64,000 bases of DNA from Fictibacillus arsenicus (GCF_001642935.1 NZ_CP016761.1:2232001-2296000), one strand, 5' to 3'; counted from the stretch's first letter, positions 31,937 to 41,741 are shown. Numbers and translations: made by a program. The notes: generated from the sequence alone by a model not told the origin.

Positions 31937-33195
31937 TTAATATTATATCGGTCTACTAAGTAGTTCCAAAACACAGGATAACCAAATGATAAATTCCAGA
32001 AGCTTACTCCAGCAAAACCGTATTGATCGACAACATCAAATTTCGCTTTCATACTTCGTAAATCTTCAAACCATACAATATGTTCTTTTTTATCTTTATC
32101 CCAATATCTGAAATATGGAGATTCATCCTTTCTGCTGTACTTAATGGCTGCCTGTCTTTTTCCGGCTAGCTGAGTTGCCTGAACAGGGTTCAGAGCTTTC
32201 GCAAATTCGCCGCCTGGTTTAAACGGTAGTGTCCAGTCATATCCGTATAGATTAATGCCCATTAATATTTTCTTTGGGTCAATCTCGCTAACAGCATAAT
32301 CCAACACTTTTTTAACGGAAGCGATTGGACTAACGGCCATTGGAGGTCCACCGCTGTAACCCCATTCATATGTCATCAAAATGACGTAATCCACGATCTC
32401 ACCATGTGCTTTATAATCATGTGATTCATACCATTCACCGATCTGTGTCGCACTGATCTTTGGTGCGACTGCAGTCATTACGATATACCTTTGCTGATGC
32501 ATCTTTTCTGTTAAGATTCTTAAAAATTGATTATAAGCTTCTTTATTTTTCTTTCCTAAAAACTCAAAATCAACAGATATTCCTTGGTATCCTTTTTGTT
32601 TCATCATAGCTAATGAATTTTCTATCACTTTGTTCGTTATCTCTTTGTTTGTCAGTATCGCCGTACCTACCTCTTCACTGAACTCTCCACCTTTAATATT
32701 TGTAATAGACATGAGGGGTTTTACATTTTTATTTTTGGCTTCTCTTAAAAATTCGGTATCATCAAGCGGCTTTAGTTCACCTTTTTCATTTACTTCATAA
32801 CTGAACATCGTAATATAAGTTAATCCCTTTGCGGCGGCTGCGAAATTTTCTTTTGCTTTTGGAACGGGTTCGGCAAATGCATTTGTCGTTATATCTTTTT
32901 TTGTTCGTTCAGGAACATTTAACTGCTTTCCGGCAGCTAAATTCATATCCGTAACACCTGGATTCGCCTGCTGCAGCTGTGCGACAGAAACCCCAATCAT
33001 ATCCCCGATCTCTTTCAGAGTATCTCCAGGCTGGACCGTATAGGTAAAAGGTGTAGGGATAAATAGTGTCTGGCCGACAGTTAGCTTGTCTTTTGATGTC
33101 AGCCTGTTTACCACAGCGAGCTCTTGCCATGGAAGTCTATAGTACTGCGAAAGCTTCCATAAGGAATCGCCTTTTTTCACCACATGAATCTGCAT
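31933..33195 (-). CDS. LysM-LysM-GH18 spore peptidoglycan hydrolase (SleL/YaaH-like)
   Basis: 420 residues: two LysM modules (IHVVKKGDSLWKLSQYYR, about 3-46; FTYTVQPGDTLKEIGDMIG, about 51-95) and a GH18 domain. The GH18 catalytic motif appears as GISVDFEFLG near residue 217, with YVILMTYEWGYSGGPP and the C-terminal FAGVSFWNLSFGYP. No signal peptide, as for SleL/YaaH, which are made in the mother cell and placed on the spore cortex as N-acetylglucosaminidases for germination. It sits between ponA and ypoC, where B. subtilis has none. Confidence 0.9.
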   Translation of the reverse strand: MQIHVVKKGDSLWKLSQYYRLPWQELAVVNRLTSKDKLTVGQTLFIPTPFTYTVQPGDTLKEIGDMIGVSVAQLQQANPGVTDMNLAAGKQLNVPERTKKDITTNAFAEPVPKAKENFAAAAKGLTYITMFSYEVNEKGELKPLDDTEFLREAKNKNVKPLMSITNIKGGEFSEEVGTAILTNKEITNKVIENSLAMMKQKGYQGISVDFEFLGKKNKEAYNQFLRILTEKMHQQRYIVMTAVAPKISATQIGEWYESHDYKAHGEIVDYVILMTYEWGYSGGPPMAVSPIASVKKVLDYAVSEIDPKKILMGINLYGYDWTLPFKPGGEFAKALNPVQATQLAGKRQAAIKYSRKDESPYFRYWDKDKKEHIVWFEDLRSMKAKFDVVDQYGFAGVSFWNLSFGYPVFWNYLVDRYNIK

Positions 33196-33250
33196 GTTAC
33201 CCCTCCTTGAAACATCTCATGCTTTCATCATATGTCCAAGTGCCTTGTCC

Positions 33251-33607
33251 TTATGTTTTCCGCTTTAAAAGTATGACACTTTTCTTTTCCCATTCTGAAA
33301 ATAATTCACTTAATTGAATAAAAGATTGATAATGATCCGGTTGTTCTTCAATAAATGAAAGGCGTTCTATTACATTTACAGGAAGTTGATCCAGTTCCTT
33401 TACGGTCTCTTTCCACTTTATCAGGTCCTTTTCATTGACAGTTTTACTGTTACCGTAGAATAAAGCCGTCAAAAACCGCTGAAAAAAGTAGATCATCGGT
33501 TCTTTTGCTTTATTTCGATTGCGTTCTTTAAAATAAGCCGCTATAGAAGGACTTTTTTCCTTCCATTCTTTAATAATCTCTATCAATTGTTCTGTATTTT
33601 GCTCCAA
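33251..33607 (-). CDS. ypoC: YpoC-like protein
   Basis: 118-residue helical protein starting MEQNTEQLIEIIKEWKEKSP after GGAGGGAGC. Typical segment YFFQRFLTALFYGNSKTVN. It occupies the YpoC position downstream of nth in the dnaD-nth-ypoC-ponA order of Bacillus. No known function. A terminator at 33755 separates it from nth, so it likely has its own promoter in the repeat-bearing gap. Confidence 0.82.
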   Translation of the reverse strand: MEQNTEQLIEIIKEWKEKSPSIAAYFKERNRNKAKEPMIYFFQRFLTALFYGNSKTVNEKDLIKWKETVKELDQLPVNVIERLSFIEEQPDHYQSFIQLSELFSEWEKKSVILLKRKT

Positions 33608-33635
33608 TTGAGCTCCCTCCTTTTATCAAAAAGAC

Positions 33636-33720
33636 TTAATCATATAAAAATCAGTCATGATCATATAAAAACATGAGCCCATTACATAAAAAATGAAGAT
33701 AATCACATAAAAAATGCCTT
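33636..33720. repeat. AT-rich array of ~22 bp degenerate units (ATCATATAAAAA type)
   Basis: Four units of 20-24 bp: AATCATATAAAAATCAGTC, GATCATATAAAAACATGAG, ATTACATAAAAAATGAAG and AATCACATAAAAAATGCC. It lies in the nth-ypoC gap next to the ypoC start. Unit length is like the arrays at 4441 and 55843, but the sequence is different. Confidence 0.6.
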
Positions 33721-33754
33721 TTCCAATTATTACCATTCAATTAAGAAAAATCTT

Positions 33755-33798
33755 AAAAAAACTGACTCAAGAGGTGGAATTTCCTCATTTGAGTCAGC
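33755..33798 (-). terminator. Rho-independent terminator of nth
   Basis: CTGACTCA..TGAGG / CCTC..TGAGTCAG stem, then TTTTTTTAAG on the minus strand. Confidence 0.88.
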
Positions 33799-33816
33799 GT
33801 ATGATAATTCGTAATG

Positions 33817-34476
33817 TCATTTCTTCTTCTCTTTTTGATTCATCCGCTTTTTACCTTCGCGGCAGATGGAAAGTAGCGGACATTCAGGACAATTAGGTTT
33901 TTGCGCCTTACAATGATACCTTCCAAAGAAAATAAGACGGTGGTGTGTTGCTCCCCATAGGTCTTTAGGAATCTTTTTCATCAGCGTTTCTTCGACTTGC
34001 AAGACAGAATCCTTCCACCTGCAGATTCCAAGTCTTTTAGAGACGCGTTCAACATGTGTATCTACCGCAATCGCAGGTACATCATAAGCAACAGAAACAA
34101 CTACGTTCGCTGTTTTTCTTCCTACACCTGGAAGCTTTGTCAGCTCATCACGGTCTTTTGGAATTTCTCCTCCGTATTCATTTAGCACGAGCTCACTTAA
34201 TTTTTGAATGTTCTTCGCCTTGTTGCGATAGAGTCCGATTGATCTAATGTCATCTTGAAGTTCTTCGAGAGAAACATCCAAGTAATCTTGAGGCTTCTTA
34301 TATTTTTCAAAAAGCTTTGGAGTTACTTTATTCACAAGTGCATCAGTACATTGTGCAGATAACAGGACTGCTATCGTCAGCTCGAAAGGATTTGAGTGAT
34401 GCAGCTCACAATGAGCATCTGGAAACATGTCCTCGATCTGTTCCAGGCAAAATTGAATCTGAGCTTTGTTTAACAC
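33817..34476 (-). CDS. nth: Endonuclease III
   Basis: DNA glycosylase/AP lyase for oxidised pyrimidines. 219 residues. Helix-hairpin-helix with catalytic Lys in TKLPGVGRKTANVV and Asp in AIAVDTHVERVSKRLG; the 4Fe-4S cluster ligands are CKAQKPNCPECPLLSIC (C-x6-C-x2-C-x5-C), complete. Basic C-terminal tail. Start ATG (MLNKAQIQFCLEQIED) after AGGAGGAATG. Follows dnaD after a terminator, in the conserved order. Confidence 0.96.
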   Translation of the reverse strand: MLNKAQIQFCLEQIEDMFPDAHCELHHSNPFELTIAVLLSAQCTDALVNKVTPKLFEKYKKPQDYLDVSLEELQDDIRSIGLYRNKAKNIQKLSELVLNEYGGEIPKDRDELTKLPGVGRKTANVVVSVAYDVPAIAVDTHVERVSKRLGICRWKDSVLQVEETLMKKIPKDLWGATHHRLIFFGRYHCKAQKPNCPECPLLSICREGKKRMNQKEKKK

Positions 34477-34496
34477 GTTTACATTCCTCCTGTAAT

Positions 34497-34527
34497 GAAA
34501 AAGAAGACCCAGTTTTATCAGGGTCTG
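34497..34527 (-). terminator. Terminator between dnaD and nth
   Basis: AGACCC / GGGTCT stem with a 10-11 nt loop, then TCTTTTTC on the minus strand. Short stem, moderately convincing. Confidence 0.7.
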
Positions 34528-34539
34528 TTTGTTTTGCAG

Positions 34540-35253
34540 TTATGATTCAAGCCAATTATAAACGGGCCGTTTTAATTCACTGTCTTTTCTTGGTTTATCA
34601 GATTGGCCAGATTTTTGCAGCTGTCTAACACGGAATTTCTCTCCATACTGCTTTGCAGCTTCAGGAGTCTTTATTCCGTTTTTCTTCCACTCAAAAAGAA
34701 TACGATCGATATATCTGAAGTTGAGCTTGCCAGACAAAACGGATTCCTTTAATGCAGTTAGTATGAGTTCTGGAGATTGCTGGTCTTCATCCATCCAAAT
34801 TTTTAATGTTTCAAGCTCCATTGGTGATAGCGGGCGGCCGAATTCTTTTTCGAATAAAACAAATACATTCTGCTCAAGCTGTTCTTTATTCGTCTCTTTC
34901 TGTATTTGTTCCTCTTCTTTTAAACTATCCATTAGCCTGTTCCATAACGGCTGTAAGGTATACGCTTCAAAATAAACGCCTTTTTCTTTATCTTCGTACT
35001 GTTCCATCCCTAGAAGACCTCTCCCTACTAATGAACGAAGCATTGAAGACATCTCATGAGATGAAGTTGTCATCCTTTCAGCTAGTTCTATTGGAGTGGG
35101 AAAATAGTTTCCGGACTCAATAAAGACATGAAGCTGTATGAACAACATACATTCATTGTCCGAAAGTCCAATTTTTTTATAAGATTTTAAAAGCATATTT
35201 GGTATGCTGACTGATCCTTCTGACATCCATTTTTCAAATAACATTCCGTTCAC
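34540..35253 (-). CDS. dnaD: Primosomal replication-initiation protein DnaD
   Basis: Helicase-loading and DNA-remodelling protein of Firmicute initiation at oriC and restart. 237 residues. Start set at GTG 35253 (MNGMLFEKWMSEGS) because AGAGGTG lies 6 nt before it; the ATG nine nt later is possible. N-terminal winged-helix DDBH1 part (SIPNMLLKSYKKIGLSDNE) and C-terminal DDBH2 domain with FEKEFGRPLSPMELETL and the YIDRILFEWKKNGIKT motif. Preceded by asnS, as in B. subtilis. Confidence 0.93.
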   Translation of the reverse strand: MNGMLFEKWMSEGSVSIPNMLLKSYKKIGLSDNECMLFIQLHVFIESGNYFPTPIELAERMTTSSHEMSSMLRSLVGRGLLGMEQYEDKEKGVYFEAYTLQPLWNRLMDSLKEEEQIQKETNKEQLEQNVFVLFEKEFGRPLSPMELETLKIWMDEDQQSPELILTALKESVLSGKLNFRYIDRILFEWKKNGIKTPEAAKQYGEKFRVRQLQKSGQSDKPRKDSELKRPVYNWLES

Positions 35254-35312
35254 TTGCAACACCTCTTGTACCATTATAGCATAAGAACTTGCTCTATCTT
35301 TTTATAAAGCCA

Positions 35313-35346
35313 AGAAAAAAACCTCCCTGCAGCAGGGAGATTTTTC
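35313..35346 (-). terminator. Rho-independent terminator of asnS
   Basis: CTCCCTGC / GCAGGGAG stem, nearly loopless palindrome, then GTTTTTTTC on the minus strand. Confidence 0.9.
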
Positions 35347-35353
35347 ATATTTA

Positions 35354-36646
35354 TTAAGGATATAAACGGTTTAACAAACGAGGGAACGGGATCGTTTCAC
35401 GCACGTGTTCCGCACCTGAAATCCATGCAACTGTTCGTTCTAAGCCAAGACCAAATCCAGAATGAGGTACGCTTCCGTATTTTCTAAGCTCCAGATACCA
35501 CTTATAAGCATCATCTGTCAGTCCGTGTTCTTCATAACGCTGCTCCATTAGAGCAAGGTCGTCAATACGCTGGCTTCCTCCGATAATCTCTCCATAACCT
35601 TCAGGAGCGATCAAGTCTGCACATAAAACAACATCTTCGCGGTTAGGATCAGGCTTCATATAGAACGCCTTAATGTCTTTAGGATAATTTGTAATGAATA
35701 CCGGTTTATCAAAGCTCTCAGCAATCGCTGTTTCGTGCGGCGCACCAAAATCGTCACCCCACTCGATATCATCAAACCCTTTTTCTTTTAACATTTTAAT
35801 CGCATCATCATAAGAAACACGCGGGAAAGGTGCTATAACGTTCTCTAGTTTCGAAACATCACGTCCGAGTGTTTTCAGCTCGTTTTCACAGCGCTTGATC
35901 ACAGATTGGACAATATGTGAGATGAACTGCTCCTGAATTTCAAGAGATTCTTCGTGTTCAACGAATGCCATCTCAGGTTCGATCATCCAGAACTCGATCA
36001 AGTGACGGCGTGTCTTAGACTTCTCAGCTCGGAAAGTTGGTCCGAAAGAATATACTTTCCCTAATGCCATCGCTGCAGCTTCCATATAAAGCTGTCCGCT
36101 TTGAGAAAGATATGCATCTTCTTCAAAGTATTTTGTATGGAACAATGAAGTAGTTCCTTCAGCAGAGCTTCCTGTAAGAATAGGAGGGTCTACTTTTACA
36201 AAATCATTGTTATAGAAAAACTCGTTTACAGCATGTATGATCTCGTTTCTGATCTTTAAAATGCTGTGCTGGCGCTTTGAACGAATCCACAGATGACGGT
36301 GATCCATCAAAAATTCTGTGCCATGCTCTTTCGGTGTGATCGGGTAATCTACCGCTTGATGCAGTACTTCAACATCTGTGACTTCAAGTTCCACACCAAG
36401 TGATGAACGCTCGTCCTCTTTTACAGTACCTGTTACGTAAAGACTGGATTCTTGAGTCAACCCTTTAGCTTTTGTAAAAATTTCTTCACCAACTTCGCTT
36501 TTTACAACGACACCTTGAACAAATCCTGTTCCGTCACGCAGCTGCAAGAAAGCAATTTTTCCAGAAGAACGTTTATTAGAGAGCCATGCACCAATCGTTA
36601 CAGACTCACCAACATGTTCACGTAGTTTTTGAATAGTAGTTTTCAC
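35354..36646 (-). CDS. asnS: Asparaginyl-tRNA synthetase
   Basis: Class IIb aminoacyl-tRNA synthetase charging tRNA-Asn. 430 residues from a GTG start at 36646 ([15 protein letters not shown]) with GGAGG 8 nt upstream, equal to B. subtilis AsnS. OB-fold anticodon domain at 1-~105; catalytic domain with motif 2 [24 protein letters not shown] and motif 3 [13 protein letters not shown]. Motif 1 region lies near [16 protein letters not shown]. Downstream of aspB in the same direction, an aspartate/asparagine pairing conserved in Bacillus. Confidence 0.97.
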   Translation of the reverse strand: MKTTIQKLREHVGESVTIGAWLSNKRSSGKIAFLQLRDGTGFVQGVVVKSEVGEEIFTKAKGLTQESSLYVTGTVKEDERSSLGVELEVTDVEVLHQAVDYPITPKEHGTEFLMDHRHLWIRSKRQHSILKIRNEIIHAVNEFFYNNDFVKVDPPILTGSSAEGTTSLFHTKYFEEDAYLSQSGQLYMEAAAMALGKVYSFGPTFRAEKSKTRRHLIEFWMIEPEMAFVEHEESLEIQEQFISHIVQSVIKRCENELKTLGRDVSKLENVIAPFPRVSYDDAIKMLKEKGFDDIEWGDDFGAPHETAIAESFDKPVFITNYPKDIKAFYMKPDPNREDVVLCADLIAPEGYGEIIGGSQRIDDLALMEQRYEEHGLTDDAYKWYLELRKYGSVPHSGFGLGLERTVAWISGAEHVRETIPFPRLLNRLYP

Positions 36647-36714
36647 AAAATGTACCTCCACTGTTTCTAAAATCTGCCTCTATCAAAAAATTATGAATGA
36701 CCGCTCATCAAAAA

Positions 36715-37905
36715 TCAATCTTTCTTTGAATGGCGGACGATAAAACGTTCAATTCGGTCAAGTGCTTCCATGATCGTATCCAATGAAGTAGCGTATGAAA
36801 GCCGAACATTATCAGGAGCACCAAAGCCTGATCCTGGAACAAGCGCAACTTTCTCTTCCTCCAAGATTGCTTCAACCCATTCGTCTACTGTTGAGAAGCC
36901 TGTATTCTTTACAGCTTCTTTTGCATTCGGGAACAGATAGAACGCACCATTTGGTTTAACACAGCTAATGCCAGGCAATGTAATCAGACGCTCATAAACT
37001 TTGTTCATACGTTCTTCAAAAGCTTGACGCATCTCTTCAACCGGCTCTTGTGTACCATTGTAAGCAGCTAAAGCTCCATGCTGAGAAATAGTTGTTGGAT
37101 TGGATGTACTGTGGCTATCCAAGTTTGTCATAGCCTTAATAATCTTAGCGTTTCCGGCTGCAAATCCGATTCTCCATCCTGTCATCGCATGTGACTTTGA
37201 AAGACCATTAATGATGATCGTCTGCTCTTTCAGTTCTGGTGAAAGTTCAGCAATGGATGTATGTTTCGCCTCGCCATAGATTAATTTTTCATAGATTTCA
37301 TCGGAAACGATCAATACGTCTTCTTGAAGGCAGACTTCACCGATCGCTTTCAGCTCGTCAGCTGTGTAAAGCGAACCAGTCGGATTGCTGGGTGAATTTA
37401 AAATAAGCGCTTTTGTCTGTTTTGTGATTGATGTTTTCAAATCTTCTGCTGTAATCTTGAATTGATTCTCTTCTTTTCCTTCTACGTAAACTGGAACTCC
37501 GCCTGCAAGTTTAACTTGTTCAGGGTAGCTTACCCAGTAAGGAATAGGGATGATCACTTCGTCTCCTTCATCGATTATTGCTTGGAACAAGGAATAAAGT
37601 GAATGTTTAGCTCCTGTACTCACGATGATTTCAGAAGTTTCATATGTTAGCCCTTGATCTTCCTTTAATTTGTTTGTGATCGCTTTTTTAAGCGAAAGAA
37701 GACCGCCAGAAGCTGTATACTTTGTATGTCCTTCTTTCATAGACTGATAAGCAGCTTCAATAATATGTATTGGAGTATTAAAATCCGGCTCTCCTGCACC
37801 AAGACCGATTACATTGTGCCCTTCTGCTTTAAGTGCGTTTGCCTTTGCTGTAATTGCCAATGTTGTTGAAGGTGTCAATGCCTCCACACGTTTTGCAAGC
37901 TTCAT
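36715..37905 (-). CDS. aspB: Aspartate aminotransferase
   Basis: PLP-dependent class I aminotransferase (subgroup Ib) interconverting aspartate and oxaloacetate with glutamate/2-oxoglutarate. 396 residues, starting MKLAKRVEALTPSTTLAITA. The PLP lysine is in NGLSKSHAMTGWRIGFA, the substrate Asn in LNSPSNPTGSLY and the C-terminal Arg in VRLSYATS. GGAGGG precedes the ATG. Placed between ypmB and asnS as in B. subtilis. Confidence 0.95.
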   Translation of the reverse strand: MKLAKRVEALTPSTTLAITAKANALKAEGHNVIGLGAGEPDFNTPIHIIEAAYQSMKEGHTKYTASGGLLSLKKAITNKLKEDQGLTYETSEIIVSTGAKHSLYSLFQAIIDEGDEVIIPIPYWVSYPEQVKLAGGVPVYVEGKEENQFKITAEDLKTSITKQTKALILNSPSNPTGSLYTADELKAIGEVCLQEDVLIVSDEIYEKLIYGEAKHTSIAELSPELKEQTIIINGLSKSHAMTGWRIGFAAGNAKIIKAMTNLDSHSTSNPTTISQHGALAAYNGTQEPVEEMRQAFEERMNKVYERLITLPGISCVKPNGAFYLFPNAKEAVKNTGFSTVDEWVEAILEEEKVALVPGSGFGAPDNVRLSYATSLDTIMEALDRIERFIVRHSKKD

Positions 37906-37924
37906 TAAAATATCCCTCCACTAT

Positions 37925-38410
37925 TTATTGTTCTGATTCTTTAAGCCGATAGATCTCATACCGTTTACCTGTTTCAAAGTATCCATAATAATACGTATAG
38001 CGATTTTGATCATCGATGTATACAACTTCCCATAATGGAATCTCATCTTCCATGCCTAATCGGCTGTCAATGATTTTTTCAGCATTATGGTTTTTTTTCA
38101 CATAATCAATCATCTGTTTTTCTGAAAGCCCTTTTTTAGCAATCTCGGAAAAAATCTCTTTATCTTTTCCTACCCAGACAATCATGTCAGTACCATGCTC
38201 GTTCTTGCCTTCAACTACATAATAGGTTTCATTCTTGAAAAAGTGCTCCACATTTGTCACGGATGTGAGATTTTTTTCTATTTTTGCGATTTCAACAGCT
38301 TCAGCTTCTTTTTTCTGCGGTTTTGCGTGCACTCCGCTATAAAGATAGTATGTTTGCCAACTTGCTAAAATCAAAATGCCAACAATGATAAGTATCCACT
38401 TTTTTCCCAT
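37925..38410 (-). CDS. ypmB: YpmB family membrane-anchored protein (DUF5590)
   Basis: 161 residues with one N-terminal membrane helix (WILIIVGILILASWQTYYLYS, about 4-25) and an extracytoplasmic domain resembling two PepSY-like halves: VEHFFKNETYYVVEGKNE and IPLWEVVYIDDQNRYTYYYG. Function unknown. Start ATG after AGAGGCTG. It precedes aspB with a 19-nt gap and follows ypmA by 12 nt, so ypmA-ypmB-aspB form one transcript. Confidence 0.92.
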   Translation of the reverse strand: MGKKWILIIVGILILASWQTYYLYSGVHAKPQKKEAEAVEIAKIEKNLTSVTNVEHFFKNETYYVVEGKNEHGTDMIVWVGKDKEIFSEIAKKGLSEKQMIDYVKKNHNAEKIIDSRLGMEDEIPLWEVVYIDDQNRYTYYYGYFETGKRYEIYRLKESEQ

Positions 38411-38422
38411 ATTTCAGCCTCT

Positions 38423-38593
38423 CTATGTGCGATAGATTGTAAAAATCATCTTATCTTTATTCTCGTCATCTAACGCAAGCCCAAACATTAAATCCTGATG
38501 CTTTAATGTTTTGTTCAATTCTGAAACAACTTTGTACAAATCACTAGACTTGTCTACCTTAACTGTAGAAAGAACCTCGATTTTACTTTCCAT
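38423..38593 (-). CDS. ypmA: YpmA family protein (DUF4264)
   Basis: 56-residue protein starting MESKIEVLSTVKVDKSSDLY at ATG 38593, with AGGAGGAAG upstream; the longer open frame has no ribosome site. The family segment is VSELNKTLKHQDLMFGLALD. Function unknown. First gene of the ypmA-ypmB-aspB group. The dispersed repeat and the dinG terminator fill the 337 nt upstream (38594-38930); no other gene is seen there. Confidence 0.88.
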   Translation of the reverse strand: MESKIEVLSTVKVDKSSDLYKVVSELNKTLKHQDLMFGLALDDENKDKMIFTIYRT

Positions 38594-38730
38594 TGTTCTT
38601 CCTCCTATACTTTGAAACTTATCCCTGTTTACTATAGCAGAAATTCTTTTAAAGTGGTACTTTAGAATGCCTAAAAACAGGGGATTATTCAACGTTAATA
38701 AAACATTTCACGGTACGTGTTCTTTTATTT

Positions 38731-38818
38731 AAGCTCTTTTCTAAAGGCTGTTTGGCATACATTGTTGCTTTTGAAAGTAGTTGATTTCCGCTCCAGGCTG
38801 CTCGCTTTCCACGGGGCA
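38731..38818 (+). repeat. Dispersed GC-rich Bacillaceae repeat, copy 3 (5' part only)
   Basis: Carries AAGGCTGTTTGGCATACATTGTTGC-type left end (38744 on), TTGAAAGTAGTTGATTTCCG, CTCCAGGCTGCTCGCTTTCC and ACGGGGC, then diverges. The right half seen in copies 1, 2 and 4 is missing, so it is truncated. Confidence 0.75.
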
Positions 38819-38875
38819 GTTCCACTCCAAATCCTTTTAGCTCTAGGCAGTAATTCATTACAACCTTTTCAATTA

Positions 38876-38924
38876 AACGAAAAGCCGACATCACAAGGTA
38901 TATTCCCTCTTGTGTGTCAGCTTC
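38876..38924 (-). terminator. Rho-independent terminator of dinG
   Basis: Strong stem AAGCTGACA.CACAAG / CTTGTG.TGTCGGCTT followed by TTCGTTTAATT on the minus strand, just after the dinG stop. Confidence 0.8.
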
Positions 38925-38930
38925 TTCTTT

Positions 38931-41741
38931 CTAATCCATCCAGTCCCTGAGTTCTTCAACGAGTTCGTCGACCGGTTTTATAGAAACCGGCAGTTTAGGC
39001 AGTGACTGAATGAATGATTTTCCGTAGCGTGTCTCAATCATCCGGCGGTCAAAAACAAAGACTGCACCTTTATCTCTGCTGCTTCTTACAAGTCGGCCAA
39101 AGCCCTGTTTAAAGCGGATGATGGCTTGAGGAAGCGAAAGATCATAGAAGGGATTTCCTCCCTCCGCTTTCAATTTTTCGCTTTTCGCTGCCATTACAGG
39201 CTGATCTGGAGGCGTAAAAGGAAGTCTAATAATCACCAGGCAGGAAAGATCATCTCCTGGAATATCAATTCCTTCCCAAAAACTGTTTGTTCCAAAAAGT
39301 ATAGCGTTATCGAACCGCTGAAAGTTCTTAGTCAGTCTTGCTCTGCTCCCGCTGTCAACACCTTGTGCGATCAGCACGAACTCTTCTTGGTCCATTAACG
39401 ATTTAAAAGCAGAATGTGTTTCTTTTAACATCTCATACGATGTAAACAGGACGAGCATCCTGCCCTTTGTAACTTTTGCTATCTCATATAAAGAGGTTGA
39501 GATTTTGGCAACAAACGTTTTTTGGTCTACTTCATTAATGAGTGGTATATCTGTTGGCACCATAAGCTTTGACTGTTCCTCATACTTAAAAGGTGATGGC
39601 AGCTGTGCGTTTAAAGGACCGAAGTCGAGCAGCCCAAGCCGTTCAGATATATAACTGAACTTGTTTTTCACACTCATCGTTGCTGATGTCAATACAACAC
39701 TGCTTTTTTTGCCAAAGAATTGATCTGCTAGAATCTGATCGATCTCAACCGGTTTTGCGTAAAGAGTAACAGCATGTCTCGGACCTTTTGATTCAGCTTC
39801 CATCCAATAAACTTCCTGAGATAATGGACATGACAGAAGGTGATGAAGAACTGCTGCTTCATCCTGCAGATCGTTTAAAAGGCCTTCAACATCAACTAAA
39901 AATCCTTTTTGTTTAACAGTAAGATGTTCTTCAAACTGATCAAAGCTCTTTAAAAGACGTTTAACCGGCTTTACCAAATCTGATATATACTGCTTAGCTC
40001 TCTCTTCCATCTCAAGTACAGGTTCCCAGAGAGCAGATTCTATGTCTTCTTTCGTATAACGAAGTGTCTGCTTTGTTAACTCTGAAGAACGTGAGGATTT
40101 AGCTTTTGTAACACAAATCGTTTTAATTTGCTTAAAAAGATCATCTAGCTCATTTTTAACATCTAGAAAAAGATTGTCCCATTTTGCTAGATATGTTTCA
40201 TACTTCGGAACTTCCAAAAGATCAGAAAGTTCTCTTAATGTATTAAGCATGCCATCACTTTCAGTCGAGGAAAGTCTGTCCAGCAATTTTAGAAATGTGA
40301 AATAATCGGTTTCCTTGCCGAAATGATCGCTCACTACCTCTTCAATATGATGTGCTTCATCCAAGACTGCTTCTTTATAAGACGGAAGCAGCTGTGAGTC
40401 GGATTTTAAATCTGTAAACAATAAAGCATGATTCGTAATAACTAGATCTGATTCATGAGCAGCTCTTCTTTGCTTATGATAGTAACATCTCGAGAACCAT
40501 GGACATCGATGGTTCAAGCATGAATTCGCATCACTTTTCACTGTATTCCAAAACAGTTTTCCGCCGGAAGCCAACGATAGTTCTTCTACATCACCCTGCT
40601 CTGTTTCAGTCAGCCATATAATCAATTGAGCCTTTGTAAAGTTCGTATCATAATTGTCTTCATGATGATCCTGAAGAGTATGTTCAAACTTTCTCAAACA
40701 TAAGTAATGGTTTCTGCCTTTTAAAAGTGTTGCAGTAAAGTCAAAAGGCATAATTTTCTTCAATAAAGGCACATCTCGTTCTAACAGCTGCTGCTGCAAT
40801 TGAACGGTATGTGTTGAAACCACAAGCGGACGATCCTTTTCCTTTGCAAAACGAACACCAGGTATGAGATAGCCAAGTGATTTACCGACACCTGTACCTG
40901 CCTCGATAACAAGATGCTGATTCGTATGAAGGGCTTCATCTACAAGCTCGACCATCTTTTGCTGGCTTTCACGGATCTCATAATGTGCCATGTGTGTTTT
41001 TAATTTTTGCTCTAAATCAGATACCCCATAACTTTCGAGATCATCATTAAAATCTTGCTGTTCTAATTTCAATGTCTTCTTAAGAGCTAGTTTACGGAAA
41101 AAATCATATGTTTCTTCATCTGCTAAAAAGACAGATTTCTCATTGATGATATCACTTACGATATTTTCTAATGAGCTCTGCAGTTTTTTCACAAATGGAG
41201 ATAATCGCTCTAACGTCAATAACGGCAAGGTCTCAAGCTTATTTAAAAGATGCATGAGAAGCATAGCCGTTACCTCTGCGTCACTATCTGCCTGGTGGGG
41301 ATTTTCATGTTCAAGCCCAAGGTATTCCGCAAGCATTCCTAGCTGATATCCATCGGCTCCAAGAAGGAGCAGCCTGGATAACTCTACGGTATCAATTAGA
41401 GGCATAGAGAGCGGTGAGTAACCGCAGCGATCCAGCTCTCCCTGTAGGAATGAATAGTCGAACATTACGTTGTGCGCAACAAAATAAGCTCCTTCTAGCA
41501 TCTGAAGGAGCTTCGGCGCTGCTTCTTCAAATAACGGAGCATCTTTGACCATGTCATCATTGATGCCCGTTAATTGTTCAATAAAAGGGGGGATGGGAAC
41601 GCCTGGCTGGATGAACGTTGAATATCTGTCCGTTATCTGTCCTGCCTCAACGGCGACCGCTCCAATCTGGATAATCCGGTCTCCTCTTGCTGCTGAATTT
41701 CCTGTTGTTTCAAAATCGATAACGACATATCGCCGTGTCAT
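38931..41741 (-). CDS. dinG: Exonuclease/helicase-family protein DinG
   Basis: 936-residue two-part protein of the Gram-positive DinG type. Residues 1-~170 form a DEDDh exonuclease (VVIDFETTGNSAARGDRIIQ first motif, VAHNVMFDYSFLQ second, HQADSDAEVTA last). The remainder is an XPD-like helicase with Walker A AGTGVGKSLGYLIP, DEAH box LDEAHHIEE and late motifs FWEGIDIPGDD and QGFGRLVRSS. In S. aureus the protein is an exonuclease and not an active helicase; the same may hold here. Located upstream of ypmA and downstream of panD. Confidence 0.94.
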   Translation of the reverse strand: MTRRYVVIDFETTGNSAARGDRIIQIGAVAVEAGQITDRYSTFIQPGVPIPPFIEQLTGINDDMVKDAPLFEEAAPKLLQMLEGAYFVAHNVMFDYSFLQGELDRCGYSPLSMPLIDTVELSRLLLLGADGYQLGMLAEYLGLEHENPHQADSDAEVTAMLLMHLLNKLETLPLLTLERLSPFVKKLQSSLENIVSDIINEKSVFLADEETYDFFRKLALKKTLKLEQQDFNDDLESYGVSDLEQKLKTHMAHYEIRESQQKMVELVDEALHTNQHLVIEAGTGVGKSLGYLIPGVRFAKEKDRPLVVSTHTVQLQQQLLERDVPLLKKIMPFDFTATLLKGRNHYLCLRKFEHTLQDHHEDNYDTNFTKAQLIIWLTETEQGDVEELSLASGGKLFWNTVKSDANSCLNHRCPWFSRCYYHKQRRAAHESDLVITNHALLFTDLKSDSQLLPSYKEAVLDEAHHIEEVVSDHFGKETDYFTFLKLLDRLSSTESDGMLNTLRELSDLLEVPKYETYLAKWDNLFLDVKNELDDLFKQIKTICVTKAKSSRSSELTKQTLRYTKEDIESALWEPVLEMEERAKQYISDLVKPVKRLLKSFDQFEEHLTVKQKGFLVDVEGLLNDLQDEAAVLHHLLSCPLSQEVYWMEAESKGPRHAVTLYAKPVEIDQILADQFFGKKSSVVLTSATMSVKNKFSYISERLGLLDFGPLNAQLPSPFKYEEQSKLMVPTDIPLINEVDQKTFVAKISTSLYEIAKVTKGRMLVLFTSYEMLKETHSAFKSLMDQEEFVLIAQGVDSGSRARLTKNFQRFDNAILFGTNSFWEGIDIPGDDLSCLVIIRLPFTPPDQPVMAAKSEKLKAEGGNPFYDLSLPQAIIRFKQGFGRLVRSSRDKGAVFVFDRRMIETRYGKSFIQSLPKLPVSIKPVDELVEELRDWMD

